64,000 bases of DNA from Streptomyces sp. MMG1533 (GTDB taxonomy: Bacteria; Actinomycetota; Actinomycetes; Streptomycetales; Streptomycetaceae), in assembly GCF_001279775.1 (NCBI RefSeq), contig NZ_LGDG01000219.1:23851-87850 (forward strand), read 5' to 3'. The notes below the pieces were generated by a model, which was not told the origin of the DNA, ran no database searches, and saw nothing but the letters and a program-made list of their open reading frames with translations. A program made the translations under genes and the position numbers. This document shows positions 1-9,691 of the stretch, one piece after another. Position 1 is the stretch's first letter. Each line of letters begins with the position of its first letter.

Positions 1-218
1 CGCCGTCGTCTCCGTCGCCGTTCCCGCCACCCGGTCTGCGGGGCGGCTCGGAGGGCGGAAACGGGAACTGCTGTGTCGTGGTCACCGACCGATCATCGCA
101 AGAACGACAGGGGCCCTCTGTTCACCGCGCCCGAATTGACGCTAGCGTGGAGGCACCTTTGTACACGCGGGAGCTCGGAGCACCGGGCTGAGAGGGCGCT
201 GACCTCCGTCCCAGTCAT

Positions 219-232
219 GTTTCACATGAAAC
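219..232. promoter_or_regulatory. parS-like ParB site (1 mismatch) inside riboswitch P3a
   Basis: The sequence GTTTCACATGAAAC differs at one central base from the Streptomyces ParB site GTTTCACGTGAAAC. It sits in the transcribed leader of thiC. Confidence 0.6.
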
Positions 233-251
233 ATCGCCACAAGCGAGTGAT

Positions 252-265
252 GTTTCACACGAAAC
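252..265. promoter_or_regulatory. parS-like ParB site (2 mismatches) inside riboswitch P3a
   Basis: The sequence GTTTCACACGAAAC differs from GTTTCACGTGAAAC at the two central bases. It lies 33 bp after the first parS-like site. Binding is less certain than for the perfect sites. Confidence 0.45.
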
Positions 266-315
266 GTCGACAGACGGAAGCCGCTGCGTCGACCGCCGAA
301 CCTGTTACCGGGTAA

Positions 316-2142
<1,827 letters not shown>

Positions 2143-2151
2143 CCTGGGCAG

Positions 2152-2188
2152 AAGGCTGGCCGGCGGCTACGACGTCGGCCAGCCTTTT
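2152..2188 (+). terminator. Rho-independent-like terminator of thiC
   Basis: AAGGCTGGCC (2152-2161) pairs with GGCCAGCCTT (2177-2186), a perfect 10-bp stem ending in a short T run, 10 bases after the thiC stop codon. It may also serve the convergent lipoprotein gene. Confidence 0.8.
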
Positions 2189-2197
2189 CGCCGGTGC

Positions 2198-2920
2198 TCA
2201 GGGTCGCTGCGCGTTCCGTAGCCGTTCCACCTGCCGACTGATCAGCTCGGTGGGGAACGAGCGGCTTGCGCCCATGCTGAGTTCGGAGAAAGTGGCGATG
2301 GTGTTCCCCGTACGGACCACGATGAACTGCTCGTTGCGGTCTCCGGGTTGCTCCGGCCCCATGGGAACGATCTCCCGGAAGGCCACTGCCTCTTCGCCGA
2401 CCTGCGGCGGTGTCTCCGGGGCCACCGTCGCCTTGAACGGTCCGACGTAGCCCTCACCCTCGTAGGACCGGCAGGTGGCGGGGGCCTCCTTGAGTTCCGC
2501 GAAGCGCTGTTCGGCCTCGTCCTCTTCATAGGAGGCGAGTGTCGAGTTGCCGCCCATGATGTTCTCCTTCCAGTTGAATCTCTGGAAGACGTGAGCTAAT
2601 GACCCCTCGCCGTTGCGGATGTCGATGAGTGGCTGGCAAGCAGGTACGGATATGGGCGGGAAGGAGCGTCCACTTCCTTGCGGCAGGGGTTCCTTCACCT
2701 CGATGGGCTCGTGGGCTTGCGGGACCTCTCCGTCCTTGAAGGCGAGGTCCTTGAGTTGAGCCATCGTCAGGGGTGTCACCGCGGCCTTGGCCGAAGGCGT
2801 CGTGGACGAGGCTTCAGCAGCGGCCTTCGGCTCCTGCGTCGGGGCACACCCTGACGCGAGGAACCCCCCGATGACAGTTGCTACGGCTCTTGTCGTCAGC
2901 CGTGTCGTGCGCGCTTGCAT
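2198..2920 (-). CDS. Secreted lipoprotein of unknown function
   Basis: The 240-residue product begins with a type II signal peptide and lipobox (LASGC, Cys about 25), so it should be lipidated and anchored outside the membrane. The rest is a soluble domain with a proline/alanine-rich linker near 28-60. The central part has two further cysteines, and a C-terminal stretch reads FIVVRTGNTIATFSE. This layout resembles actinobacterial extracellular sensor-like lipoproteins, but I do not recognise the family with certainty. The gene converges on thiC and lies entirely inside the segment bounded by the 11-bp direct repeat (1993-2003 and 3050-3060), so it may have arrived as cargo with the new thiC tail. 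Confidence 0.75.
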   Translation of the reverse strand: MQARTTRLTTRAVATVIGGFLASGCAPTQEPKAAAEASSTTPSAKAAVTPLTMAQLKDLAFKDGEVPQAHEPIEVKEPLPQGSGRSFPPISVPACQPLIDIRNGEGSLAHVFQRFNWKENIMGGNSTLASYEEDEAEQRFAELKEAPATCRSYEGEGYVGPFKATVAPETPPQVGEEAVAFREIVPMGPEQPGDRNEQFIVVRTGNTIATFSELSMGASRSFPTELISRQVERLRNAQRP

Positions 2921-3049
2921 GAGTCCCCCCGGACAGGTGTGGATGAGAAAGCCGACGCTAGTGATTCCGACATGCGGTAGCCAGGGGGTATCCGATCACG
3001 GATCGGGGAGCGAGGTTCGGTATCGGTCGACTCCGGGCTGATCCTTCCA

Positions 3050-3181
3050 TCGATGAAGATCTCCCAGGACATCCGCCGCCGGCACGGCGGCAGCCAGGAG
3101 GAGGTCGAGGAAGGCATGGCGCAGAAGTCCAAGGAATTCGCGGCGGCGGGCAACAGGGTGTACCTGCCGATCACCGACTGA
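3050..3181 (+). pseudogene. Displaced 3' end of a second thiC (remnant)
   Basis: Read in frame from 3053, this stretch encodes 42 residues beginning [10 protein letters not shown] and ending [12 protein letters not shown] before a TGA at 3179-3181. It is clearly homologous to the last residues of ThiC, whose own tail ends [11 protein letters not shown]. No upstream ThiC coding sequence precedes it; homology begins exactly at the TCGATGAAGAT repeat (3050-3060). It therefore looks like the original thiC tail, cut off when a 1.06-kb segment carrying a replacement tail and a lipoprotein gene was inserted. A partial tandem duplication followed by divergence is the alternative. Confidence 0.85.
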
Positions 3182-3192
3182 GCCGATGACCG

Positions 3193-3237
3193 ACCGGGCA
3201 GGGGGCAAGCCGGCGTGCGACAGCCCCCTGCTCCGGT
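3193..3237 (+). terminator. Hairpin terminator after the thiC remnant
   Basis: An outer stem ACCGG/CCGGT and an inner perfect stem CAGGGGGC (3199-3206) / GCCCCCTG (3223-3230) form a strong hairpin 12 bases past the remnant stop codon. It is probably the original thiC terminator. Confidence 0.65.
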
Positions 3238-3291
3238 AACGGAAGGACTACGACGGCGCTCGGCCTCACCAAGATCCCTACTGTCTCTCGT

Positions 3292-4395
3292 GTGAGTGGG
3301 ATAGACGTTGTCAACGGAGTGGTGGGCGCCTTCATCGGCATGCTGTTCGCGGTACTGCTCCAACAGCCCTTGCAGGACGCCTGGTACAGGCTGCGTCGGC
3401 GGTCGGCCGGCGCCGTACGCAGTCTGAGACGGAAGGAGGAGTCCGGGCCCGCCTGGCGCACGTTCTCACTGGGGCCTCTGCAGACATCTGCCCTCATCGT
3501 CGAAGGCGACGGCGAGTCGCCGATCTCCCCGGAGTCGGTGTACGTGCATGTGCTCGACGGCGAGGTGGAGTTGCCGTCGGACATGGTCGGCTGGCGCGAC
3601 GAGATCACCGAAGAGAGCGAGCGGCTGCGGGCCGAAGGCCGGACCCCGCTGTGGAACGGGCCGCGGTACGCGGTCGAGTCGGTCGACATCTCCCGTACCG
3701 CCTTCGAGGAGAAGCCCGAGGTCCACCTGCGGCTGCGTCCGACCGACTACTACACGTTCCTGGCCGCTCAGCAGCTCGACCGTCGGCTTCCCGACGGCAC
3801 CTCACCCCGGGCCCGCTACCTGGATCCGGATGAGCCGATGAAGGCCCCGGCCTTCCTGCAGTGCAGCTTCGCCGTCAACATCGCGGTGGTCACCGCGGAC
3901 GACATGCTGGTGGTCAGTCAGCGCAGCGACCGGGTGCGCATGGCACCGGGCGTCTGGAACTCCTCCGTCAACGAGGGCCTGTCACGGCACATCGACTCGT
4001 CAGGGAGGAACGCACCGGATCTGTATGCCTTGGCGCGCCGGGGGATGCGCGAGGAGCTGTCCTTGGAACCGCACGAGTCCTCGCTCGAACTGCTGGCCTT
4101 CGTGCTGGACACCGGTAAGCGCCACTGGAGCGGCCACTTCTACGCCAGGCTCACGGAACTGCGGAGTTCTGATCTCCAGGCGCGTATGAGCAGGGGCGTC
4201 GCGGACCGATGGGAGCACCAGACCATCGAGTACGTGCCCTTCCGACCGGCAGCGGTGGCCAGGTACATGCTGCGGGAGGACCGCGTCCATCGATGGGCGC
4301 CCTTGGCGCCGGCGCTGTTCCACCTCTCTCTCGTGCATGCCTTCGGCCGTACGCCTGTCGAACGCGCGGAGGCGCAGGTCGTCAGGCGTCTCTAG
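3292..4395 (+). CDS. Membrane-anchored protein with NUDIX-like domain
   Basis: The 367-residue product starts at a GTG. One hydrophobic segment at residues 5-25 (VVNGVVGAFIGMLFAVLLQQ) suggests an N-terminal membrane anchor. Residues about 205-330 look like a NUDIX fold: a run reading VVSQRS, then GVWNSSVNEGL, and an ARRGMREELSLEP helix that resembles the NUDIX box REUxEE core. The box is degenerate because a roughly 14-residue insert separates the conserved Gly/Glu part from REEL. Hydrolase activity on a nucleoside diphosphate derivative is therefore only possible, not shown. The middle region (90-180) is of unknown nature. It stands alone between the thiC remnant and a convergent membrane-protein gene. 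Confidence 0.7.
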   Translation: MSGIDVVNGVVGAFIGMLFAVLLQQPLQDAWYRLRRRSAGAVRSLRRKEESGPAWRTFSLGPLQTSALIVEGDGESPISPESVYVHVLDGEVELPSDMVGWRDEITEESERLRAEGRTPLWNGPRYAVESVDISRTAFEEKPEVHLRLRPTDYYTFLAAQQLDRRLPDGTSPRARYLDPDEPMKAPAFLQCSFAVNIAVVTADDMLVVSQRSDRVRMAPGVWNSSVNEGLSRHIDSSGRNAPDLYALARRGMREELSLEPHESSLELLAFVLDTGKRHWSGHFYARLTELRSSDLQARMSRGVADRWEHQTIEYVPFRPAAVARYMLREDRVHRWAPLAPALFHLSLVHAFGRTPVERAEAQVVRRL

Positions 4396-4483
4396 GCAGC
4401 TCGCCCTGCGAGCAGCCGATCCTGCGCCGGAAGTTCGGCTTGCGCTCCCCAGGGCGGGGGCGCAAGCCGAGGGGCTGCTCCGG

Positions 4484-5338
4484 CTACTCCGGCTGGTGTT
4501 CCGGCCCCCCGAAGTCCGGGCTGGTGTAGTCCGGGCTCGTGAAGCTGGGGCGCGAACCCGGGGCGCCGTCGTCCGGGCTGCTGAAGCCCGGACGGTCGTA
4601 GCCGAGGTGTGGCATACGGCTGGTCGGCGCCGGCGGTGCCGTGCGGCGCAGCGCGGCACTGCCGGGGTCCGCGAGCGCCTCCCGAAGGAACGGCAGGACC
4701 CCGCGCTCCAACAGTGCCTCGCGCCAGGCTTCTTTGGCCCGAGCCACCTCCTCGCTCATCACGCCGTACGGCCCTGCTTCGAGTGAGGGCCGGTTGCGCA
4801 ACGCGGTGAGCAGCAGTCCGACTGCGGCGACGAGAATCGCGGCCGCGGTCATCGCGCCGAACACCCATCCGGTGGTGAGCATGGTCTGGGCGAACGCCGG
4901 TTCGGGATCGAGCATCTTCAGGATGTAGCCCACGAGCAGGAAGATCGCCGCGGCCGTTCCGGCGAGGACGGGTGCCAGGACCGCGACGACGGCGACGGCA
5001 CCCGCGCCGGTCTCGGCGACCTCTCCCATGGTGGTGGCGAGCCCCATCGTGCTCGCGCCCGGTTCCGCGGAGCCGGTTTCGCGCGTGGACGACGGGGTGG
5101 ACGGCGCCGGTTGGCGCAGTTCCTCGCGGACCTTCACATAGTGCTGGTACTCGGTCGCCGCGGCCGCCGTGATGAGTGCGGTGGCGTTGAGCGCCATGGT
5201 GCGCAGCTGTTCCGGGTTGAGCCGCTGACCGACAGCGGCCAGTTCAGGACGGTGTGGGGCGGAGCGCAGCGCCTCGTCGAGGATCCGCTCGTATTCCTGG
5301 CGGTCCTCGCTCAGCAGGTGCTGCGGAACGCTGTTCAT
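4484..5338 (-). CDS. Two-TM membrane protein of unknown function
   Basis: I chose the ATG at 5338 (MNSVPQHLLSED) because a GGGGG run sits about 7 bases before it; longer reading to 5449 lacks support. The 284-residue product has a soluble N-terminal part with a helical region (residues 10-75), a linker rich in Ser/Pro/Thr, and two hydrophobic segments at about 107-135 and 150-175. The C-terminal part is cytosolic, charged, and ends in a repetitive Ser-Pro-Asp/Phe/Tyr tail (SFTSPDYTSPDF). I do not recognise the family. The tail and the paired membrane segments suggest a scaffold or partner-binding role, which is inference. Confidence 0.7.
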   Translation of the reverse strand: MNSVPQHLLSEDRQEYERILDEALRSAPHRPELAAVGQRLNPEQLRTMALNATALITAAAATEYQHYVKVREELRQPAPSTPSSTRETGSAEPGASTMGLATTMGEVAETGAGAVAVVAVLAPVLAGTAAAIFLLVGYILKMLDPEPAFAQTMLTTGWVFGAMTAAAILVAAVGLLLTALRNRPSLEAGPYGVMSEEVARAKEAWREALLERGVLPFLREALADPGSAALRRTAPPAPTSRMPHLGYDRPGFSSPDDGAPGSRPSFTSPDYTSPDFGGPEHQPE

Positions 5339-5537
5339 GTGCATCCCCCGATGCTCCGTAGGGCTTGGGGCTCGCACGCTGACGAGCCGTCGGGCAGAAA
5401 CGGAGGGGAGCCTGCTACGGATAAGCCGATGGTAGAGCGATGACGGCACGCCGTGACAGGGGGTTTACCGAAAATGCCCTTTGGCCAGCGCCGTCGTCGA
5501 TCAGTCCGTCATGGGGGGACGCCTGCCCTGTGAACGT

Positions 5538-6620
5538 TCAGATATCCAGAGGAAGTTGCTGGACCAGCAGCTTTCCGGCCATGGTCACTCCGCCGTCCAT
5601 CGCGATGGCGAGTCCGTCGGCGTAGACGTGTGGTCCCTCGACCAGGGGCGTGGCCGGGTCCTCGCCCTCTTCGGAGCCGACCTCGCCCAGGAGGTACGGA
5701 ATGGGGCTGTGGCCGTGAACGATGCGGGTGCCGCCGTACGTGTCGAGCAGGGAGCGCACGGCTTCGGCGCCGCCCTCGTCGCGGAAGGAGAAGCGCTTGG
5801 TGAACTTGCGGAACAGGTCCCACACCTCGTCCGCGTCGTTGCGCGTGATCGTCTCGCGGACGGTGTCGTTGACCTCTTCGATGGAGCGGCCGTAGTCGAG
5901 ATACGCGGTGGTATCGGAGTGGACGAGCAGATGGCCGTCGACCTCCTCGACAGCATCGAGGCGGGCCATCCACTGGAGGTGGTGGTCCTGGAGGCGGTCC
6001 ATGTCGCTCTTCTGGCCGCCGTTGAGCAGCCAGGCCGCCTGGAAGGTGGCGGTGCCCGCGCCGGAGTTGACGGGGGTGTCGCCGAACCGCTTGGCGCCGA
6101 GCAGCAGCAGCTCGTGGTTGCCCATGAGGGCCTTGCAGTAGCCGCCGGCCGCGGCGGCCTCGGCGGACAGCCGCATCACAAGGTCGATGACGCCGATGCC
6201 GTCGGGCCCGCGGTCGGTGAAGTCGCCCAGGAACCACAGCCGGGCGGTGCCCGCGCACCAGTTCCCCGCGGAGTCGACGAGGCCCTTCTCCTGGAGGGCT
6301 GCCACCAGCTCGTCGATGTAGCCGTGCACGTCTCCGACGACGTACAGCGGCCCGGGGCCGGTCGTCGGCTGCGGGTCGGGTACGGCCGCGGGGTCGATGC
6401 GCACCTGCAAGGTGTCACCCCGGTTGATGACCGGCAGGTCGCGCTCGGTCGGCGTGTACCCCTCGGGGTGGTCCACCGGCTCCTCGACCGGTCGCACGGC
6501 CTCGCCGACGGGCGCGTCAGGGGGGTACGGACCGGTCTCGTGGACGTACGCGGGCACCCGGAAGTCGCGCAACGTCGCCGCCCGCTCCACCTCGGGTCCC
6601 TGACCGGCCCCCTGAGTCAT
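5538..6620 (-). CDS. Metallophosphoesterase (PPP-like phosphatase)
   Basis: A calcineurin-like phosphoesterase. The 360-residue product has the metal-binding signature in order: GDVHG (96-100), GDFTDRG (132-138) and GNHE (167-170), with a later VHGHSPI motif supplying the last histidine ligand. These motifs fit the serine/threonine phosphatase / Ap4A hydrolase branch; the natural substrate cannot be told. The first 75 residues are a family-specific extension. The ATG at 6620 follows GGAGGGG at a suitable distance. No signal peptide is visible, so the enzyme should be cytosolic. Confidence 0.88.
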   Translation of the reverse strand: MTQGAGQGPEVERAATLRDFRVPAYVHETGPYPPDAPVGEAVRPVEEPVDHPEGYTPTERDLPVINRGDTLQVRIDPAAVPDPQPTTGPGPLYVVGDVHGYIDELVAALQEKGLVDSAGNWCAGTARLWFLGDFTDRGPDGIGVIDLVMRLSAEAAAAGGYCKALMGNHELLLLGAKRFGDTPVNSGAGTATFQAAWLLNGGQKSDMDRLQDHHLQWMARLDAVEEVDGHLLVHSDTTAYLDYGRSIEEVNDTVRETITRNDADEVWDLFRKFTKRFSFRDEGGAEAVRSLLDTYGGTRIVHGHSPIPYLLGEVGSEEGEDPATPLVEGPHVYADGLAIAMDGGVTMAGKLLVQQLPLDI

Positions 6621-6863
6621 CAGACCCCTCCACCATCACGCCGCATCTGCACCGCTTCGGACTGCCTGGTCGCAGCGGCCCGCGGTGTCGTGGGCCCATC
6701 ATAGGAATGCGGATCGCGCCATGTGATGACCCAGGGGTGGTGAATCGGAGCAAGACTCCAGTTCATCGCGGCTTTCGCCCCGATTGGGCAGGGCTTCGAC
6801 CTCCTGGCGATTGCCCTTGCCCCGCCCCGGGGAACGCGCTTTCCCGCTCCGGTCGTCCGCGCG

Positions 6864-7952
6864 CTACTTCCCTTCGGGCGACCGCGGCGGGCTGACGGTC
6901 GTCCGAGGAGGACGTCGCTGGGACGAGGTACGCACGATCAGTTCGGTCGGTATCACCTGCTCGACCGGCTGGTCCGACTCCACCCCCTCGATGGCGTCGA
7001 TGAGGAGCTGGACCACCGCGGTGCCGATGCGCCGCGGCTTCAGGGAGAGCGTGGTGACGGGTGGCTCGGTGTTGGCGTACACGGTGGACTCGCTGCAGCA
7101 GACCAGAAGCAGGTCGTCCGGTACGCGCATCCCGTAGCGGCGGGCGGCGGCGAGCAGGTCGGTGCCGTTCGGGTCGAACAGTCCGTACACGGCGTCGGGC
7201 CGGTCGGGGCGGGCGAGCAGCCGGTCGGCGGCGACGGCGCCCGCGCACGGATCGTGCGCCGGATAGGCCTCGTACACCGGATCCTGGCCGACGCGCTCGC
7301 ACCAGCGCAGGTACGCGGTGGTCGACAGGTGGGTGTACGTGTCCGTCGTGGTGCCCGTCAGCAGGCCGATGCGGCGGGCGCCGGCCTCGGCCAGATGGTC
7401 GAGGATGCCGAGTACGGCGGCCTCGTGGTCGTTGTCGACCCAGGCGGTGACCGGAAGCGCGCCGGCCGGGCGGCCGTCGGAGACGACCGGTAAACCCTGC
7501 CGGACCAGTTCGCTGACGACTGGGTCCTGGTCGGACGGGTCGATGACGACCGTGCCGTCCAGAGCGACGTTCGACCACACGTCGTGGCGGGAGGTCGCGG
7601 GGAGGATGACGAGGGCGTAGCCGCGGGCGAGCGCGGCCGAGGTGGCGGCGCGCGCCATCTCGGCGAAGTACGCGAACTCGGTGAAGGTGAAAGGTTCATC
7701 CCCGTACGTCGTCACGGTCAGGCCGATGAGTCCCGACTTGCCGGTACGGAGTGTGCGGGCGGCGGCCGACGGGCGGTAGCCCAGCCGGTCGGCGACCTCG
7801 CGGACATGCCGGCGGGTGGCGTCCGGGAGCCTGCCCTTCCCGTTGAGGGCGTCGGAGACGGTTGTGATGGAGACTCCGGCGGCGGCGGCGACGTCTCTGA
7901 TGCCCGCCCGGCCCGGCCGGCTTCCTCGACGTGAGGTTTCCGCGCGGCTCAC
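6864..7952 (-). CDS. LacI-family transcriptional regulator
   Basis: An N-terminal LacI helix-turn-helix (IRDVAAAAGVSITTVSDALNG, then GYRPSAAARTLRTGKS as hinge) is followed by a periplasmic-binding-protein-like effector domain. I prefer the GTG at 7952 because AGGGAA precedes it by about 9 bases; the ATG at 7976 has no ribosome site. The product has 362 residues, normal for the family. It is divergent from the HisC-like gene across a 442-bp region containing inverted repeats (CCCTT 8071-8075 with AAGGG 8083-8087), possible operators. The sugar or other effector is unknown. Confidence 0.9.
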   Translation of the reverse strand: MSRAETSRRGSRPGRAGIRDVAAAAGVSITTVSDALNGKGRLPDATRRHVREVADRLGYRPSAAARTLRTGKSGLIGLTVTTYGDEPFTFTEFAYFAEMARAATSAALARGYALVILPATSRHDVWSNVALDGTVVIDPSDQDPVVSELVRQGLPVVSDGRPAGALPVTAWVDNDHEAAVLGILDHLAEAGARRIGLLTGTTTDTYTHLSTTAYLRWCERVGQDPVYEAYPAHDPCAGAVAADRLLARPDRPDAVYGLFDPNGTDLLAAARRYGMRVPDDLLLVCCSESTVYANTEPPVTTLSLKPRRIGTAVVQLLIDAIEGVESDQPVEQVIPTELIVRTSSQRRPPRTTVSPPRSPEGK

Positions 7953-8394
7953 CTGGTGCTTCCCTGCTGCTGTCATGGCGAGCCGATAGTAGGGCTCATG
8001 CGGTGGGGTAGGGCGGACGCATATGCACGCGTTGACAGGCACGTTTCTGCAAGGTCATCAGGCGTCAAATCCCTTTGAATGCAAGGGAGTTGAACCCTTC
8101 AATATCAGGACGTGACTTGTCGGCCCGTGCAAGCCTGCCAAGGGGCCCATGTTTCGAAGAGGTCTCAACTCACCTTTACGAGCGATGCGCGCCAGGGCGT
8201 GAGCCACCGGCGCGTAGATATATGTGACAGCGCCCCTCAGGTTCGTGCGCCTTCGTGCGGTGATGCCCCTGATGCGGGCGTGGCGGATGAGGTCGACGCC
8301 GACCTGTACGCAGCCGCGCCGAATCCTCATAAGGTGAGGAGTATTGGAAGCCGGCGGTGGTGATGGGCCGTCGGTGGTCGCGAGGAGGACTGCG
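7953..8394. promoter_or_regulatory. Divergent intergenic region, LacI gene / HisC-like gene
   Basis: No gene is supported here. The region holds short inverted repeats: CCCTT/AAGGG (8071-8087) and AGGG/CCCT (8084-8098), overlapping each other. They may form an operator for the adjacent LacI regulator. A strong ribosome site GAGGAGG (8382-8388) ends the region. Confidence 0.4.
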
Positions 8395-9474
8395 GTGAGC
8401 GAGACGAGCCCGAAGCTGCGCGCCGAGCTGGAGGGGATCCCCACCTACAAGCCGGGCAAGCCGGCGGCGGCCGGTGGCCCGGTGGCCTACAAGCTGTCCT
8501 CCAACGAGAACCCCTATCCGCCGCTGCCCGGCGTGATGGAGACCGTGACGGCCGCGGCCTCGTCGTTCAACCGCTATCCGGACATGGCGTGCACGGGCCT
8601 GATGAACGAGCTGTCCGACCGCTTCGCCGTCCCCCTCTCCCACCTGGCCACCGGCACCGGCTCGGTCGGCGTGGCCCAGCAGCTGGTCCAGGCGACCTCC
8701 GGCCCCGGCGACGAGGTGATCTACGCCTGGCGGTCGTTCGAGGCGTACCCGATCATCACGCAGGTCAGCGGTGCGACGTCGGTGCAGGTACCGCTGACGC
8801 CGGGCGATGTGCACGACCTGGACGCCATGGCGGACGCGATCACCGACCGGACCCGACTGATCTTCGTCTGCAACCCCAACAACCCGACGGGCACGGTGGT
8901 GCGGCGGGCGGAGCTGGAGCGTTTCCTCGACCGGGTGCCGGGTGATGTCCTGGTCGTGCTCGACGAGGCCTACCGCGAGTTCATCCGCGATGCCGAGGTG
9001 CCGGACGGCGTGGAGCTGTACCGCGAGCGGCCGAACGTCTGTGTGCTGCGCACGTTCTCCAAGGCGTACGGCCTCGCCGGCCTTCGCGTCGGCTTCGCGA
9101 TCGCCCACGAGCCGGTGGCGGCGGCGCTGCGCAAGACGGCCGTGCCGTTCGGCGTGAGCCAGCTCGCACAGGACGCGGCGATCGCCTCGCTGCAGGCCGA
9201 GGACGAGCTGCTCGGCCGGGTCGGCTCACTGGTGTGCGAGCGCACACGCGTGGTCGAGGCGCTGCGCGCCCAGGGCTGGACGGTGCCGGAGACCCAGGCC
9301 AACTTCGTGTGGCTGCGGCTGGGGGAGCACACGGTCGCGTTCGCGGCGGCGTGCGAGCAGGCGGGCGTGGTGATCCGGCCGTTCCCGGGCGAGGGCGTGC
9401 GGGTCACCGTCGGGGAGAACGAGGCGAACGACATCCTCCTGAAGGTGGCGGAGGGGTTCCGCAAGGAGCTCTGA
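8395..9474 (+). CDS. HisC-like / aromatic aminotransferase (PLP class I/II)
   Basis: A fold-type I PLP aminotransferase of the histidinol-phosphate aminotransferase group, often annotated as phenylalanine aminotransferase when outside a his operon. The GTG at 8395 follows GAGGAGG. In the 359-residue product the PLP lysine is Lys223 in [14 protein letters not shown]. The cofactor-binding motifs CNPNNPTG (about 159-166) and [10 protein letters not shown] (Asp190, Tyr193) are present, as is the N-terminal SSNENPYPP substrate segment. It stands alone, ahead of the cyd operon, and no other his gene is nearby, so a role in aromatic amino acid transamination is as likely as histidine synthesis. Confidence 0.88.
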   Translation: MSETSPKLRAELEGIPTYKPGKPAAAGGPVAYKLSSNENPYPPLPGVMETVTAAASSFNRYPDMACTGLMNELSDRFAVPLSHLATGTGSVGVAQQLVQATSGPGDEVIYAWRSFEAYPIITQVSGATSVQVPLTPGDVHDLDAMADAITDRTRLIFVCNPNNPTGTVVRRAELERFLDRVPGDVLVVLDEAYREFIRDAEVPDGVELYRERPNVCVLRTFSKAYGLAGLRVGFAIAHEPVAAALRKTAVPFGVSQLAQDAAIASLQAEDELLGRVGSLVCERTRVVEALRAQGWTVPETQANFVWLRLGEHTVAFAAACEQAGVVIRPFPGEGVRVTVGENEANDILLKVAEGFRKEL

Positions 9475-9522
9475 AGCGCGGTGCCGAGGAGCTGTGGAGC
9501 CCGCTCCAAGCCGGGTGCCGCC

Positions 9523-9552
9523 AGGGGGGCCTCCGCTAAGGGGACCCCCCTT
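9523..9552 (+). terminator. Hairpin terminator between the aminotransferase gene and cydA
   Basis: AGGGGGG (9523-9529) pairs with CCCCCCT (9545-9551) around a 15-base loop, followed by T. It lies 49 bases after the aminotransferase stop codon. Confidence 0.65.
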
Positions 9553-9590
9553 CGTATGTCGAAAATTGGTGCGTCATAATTGCTTGTGAA

Positions 9591-9606
9591 TGTGAACGCG
9601 TTCACA
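9591..9606. promoter_or_regulatory. Rex operator upstream of cydABCD
   Basis: The perfect 16-bp palindrome TGTGAACGCGTTCACA matches the Rex site known upstream of the S. coelicolor cyd operon. Rex represses when NADH is low and releases DNA as NADH rises under oxygen limitation. The operator ends 85 bases before the cydA start. Confidence 0.9.
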
Positions 9607-9691
9607 AACGTGTCCCGGTTGGTCCCGTGATGTGTGTAATACAAGGGACAAACTGCCGCTGTGACCACGGCGACCTAAGGAGACTGACGAC

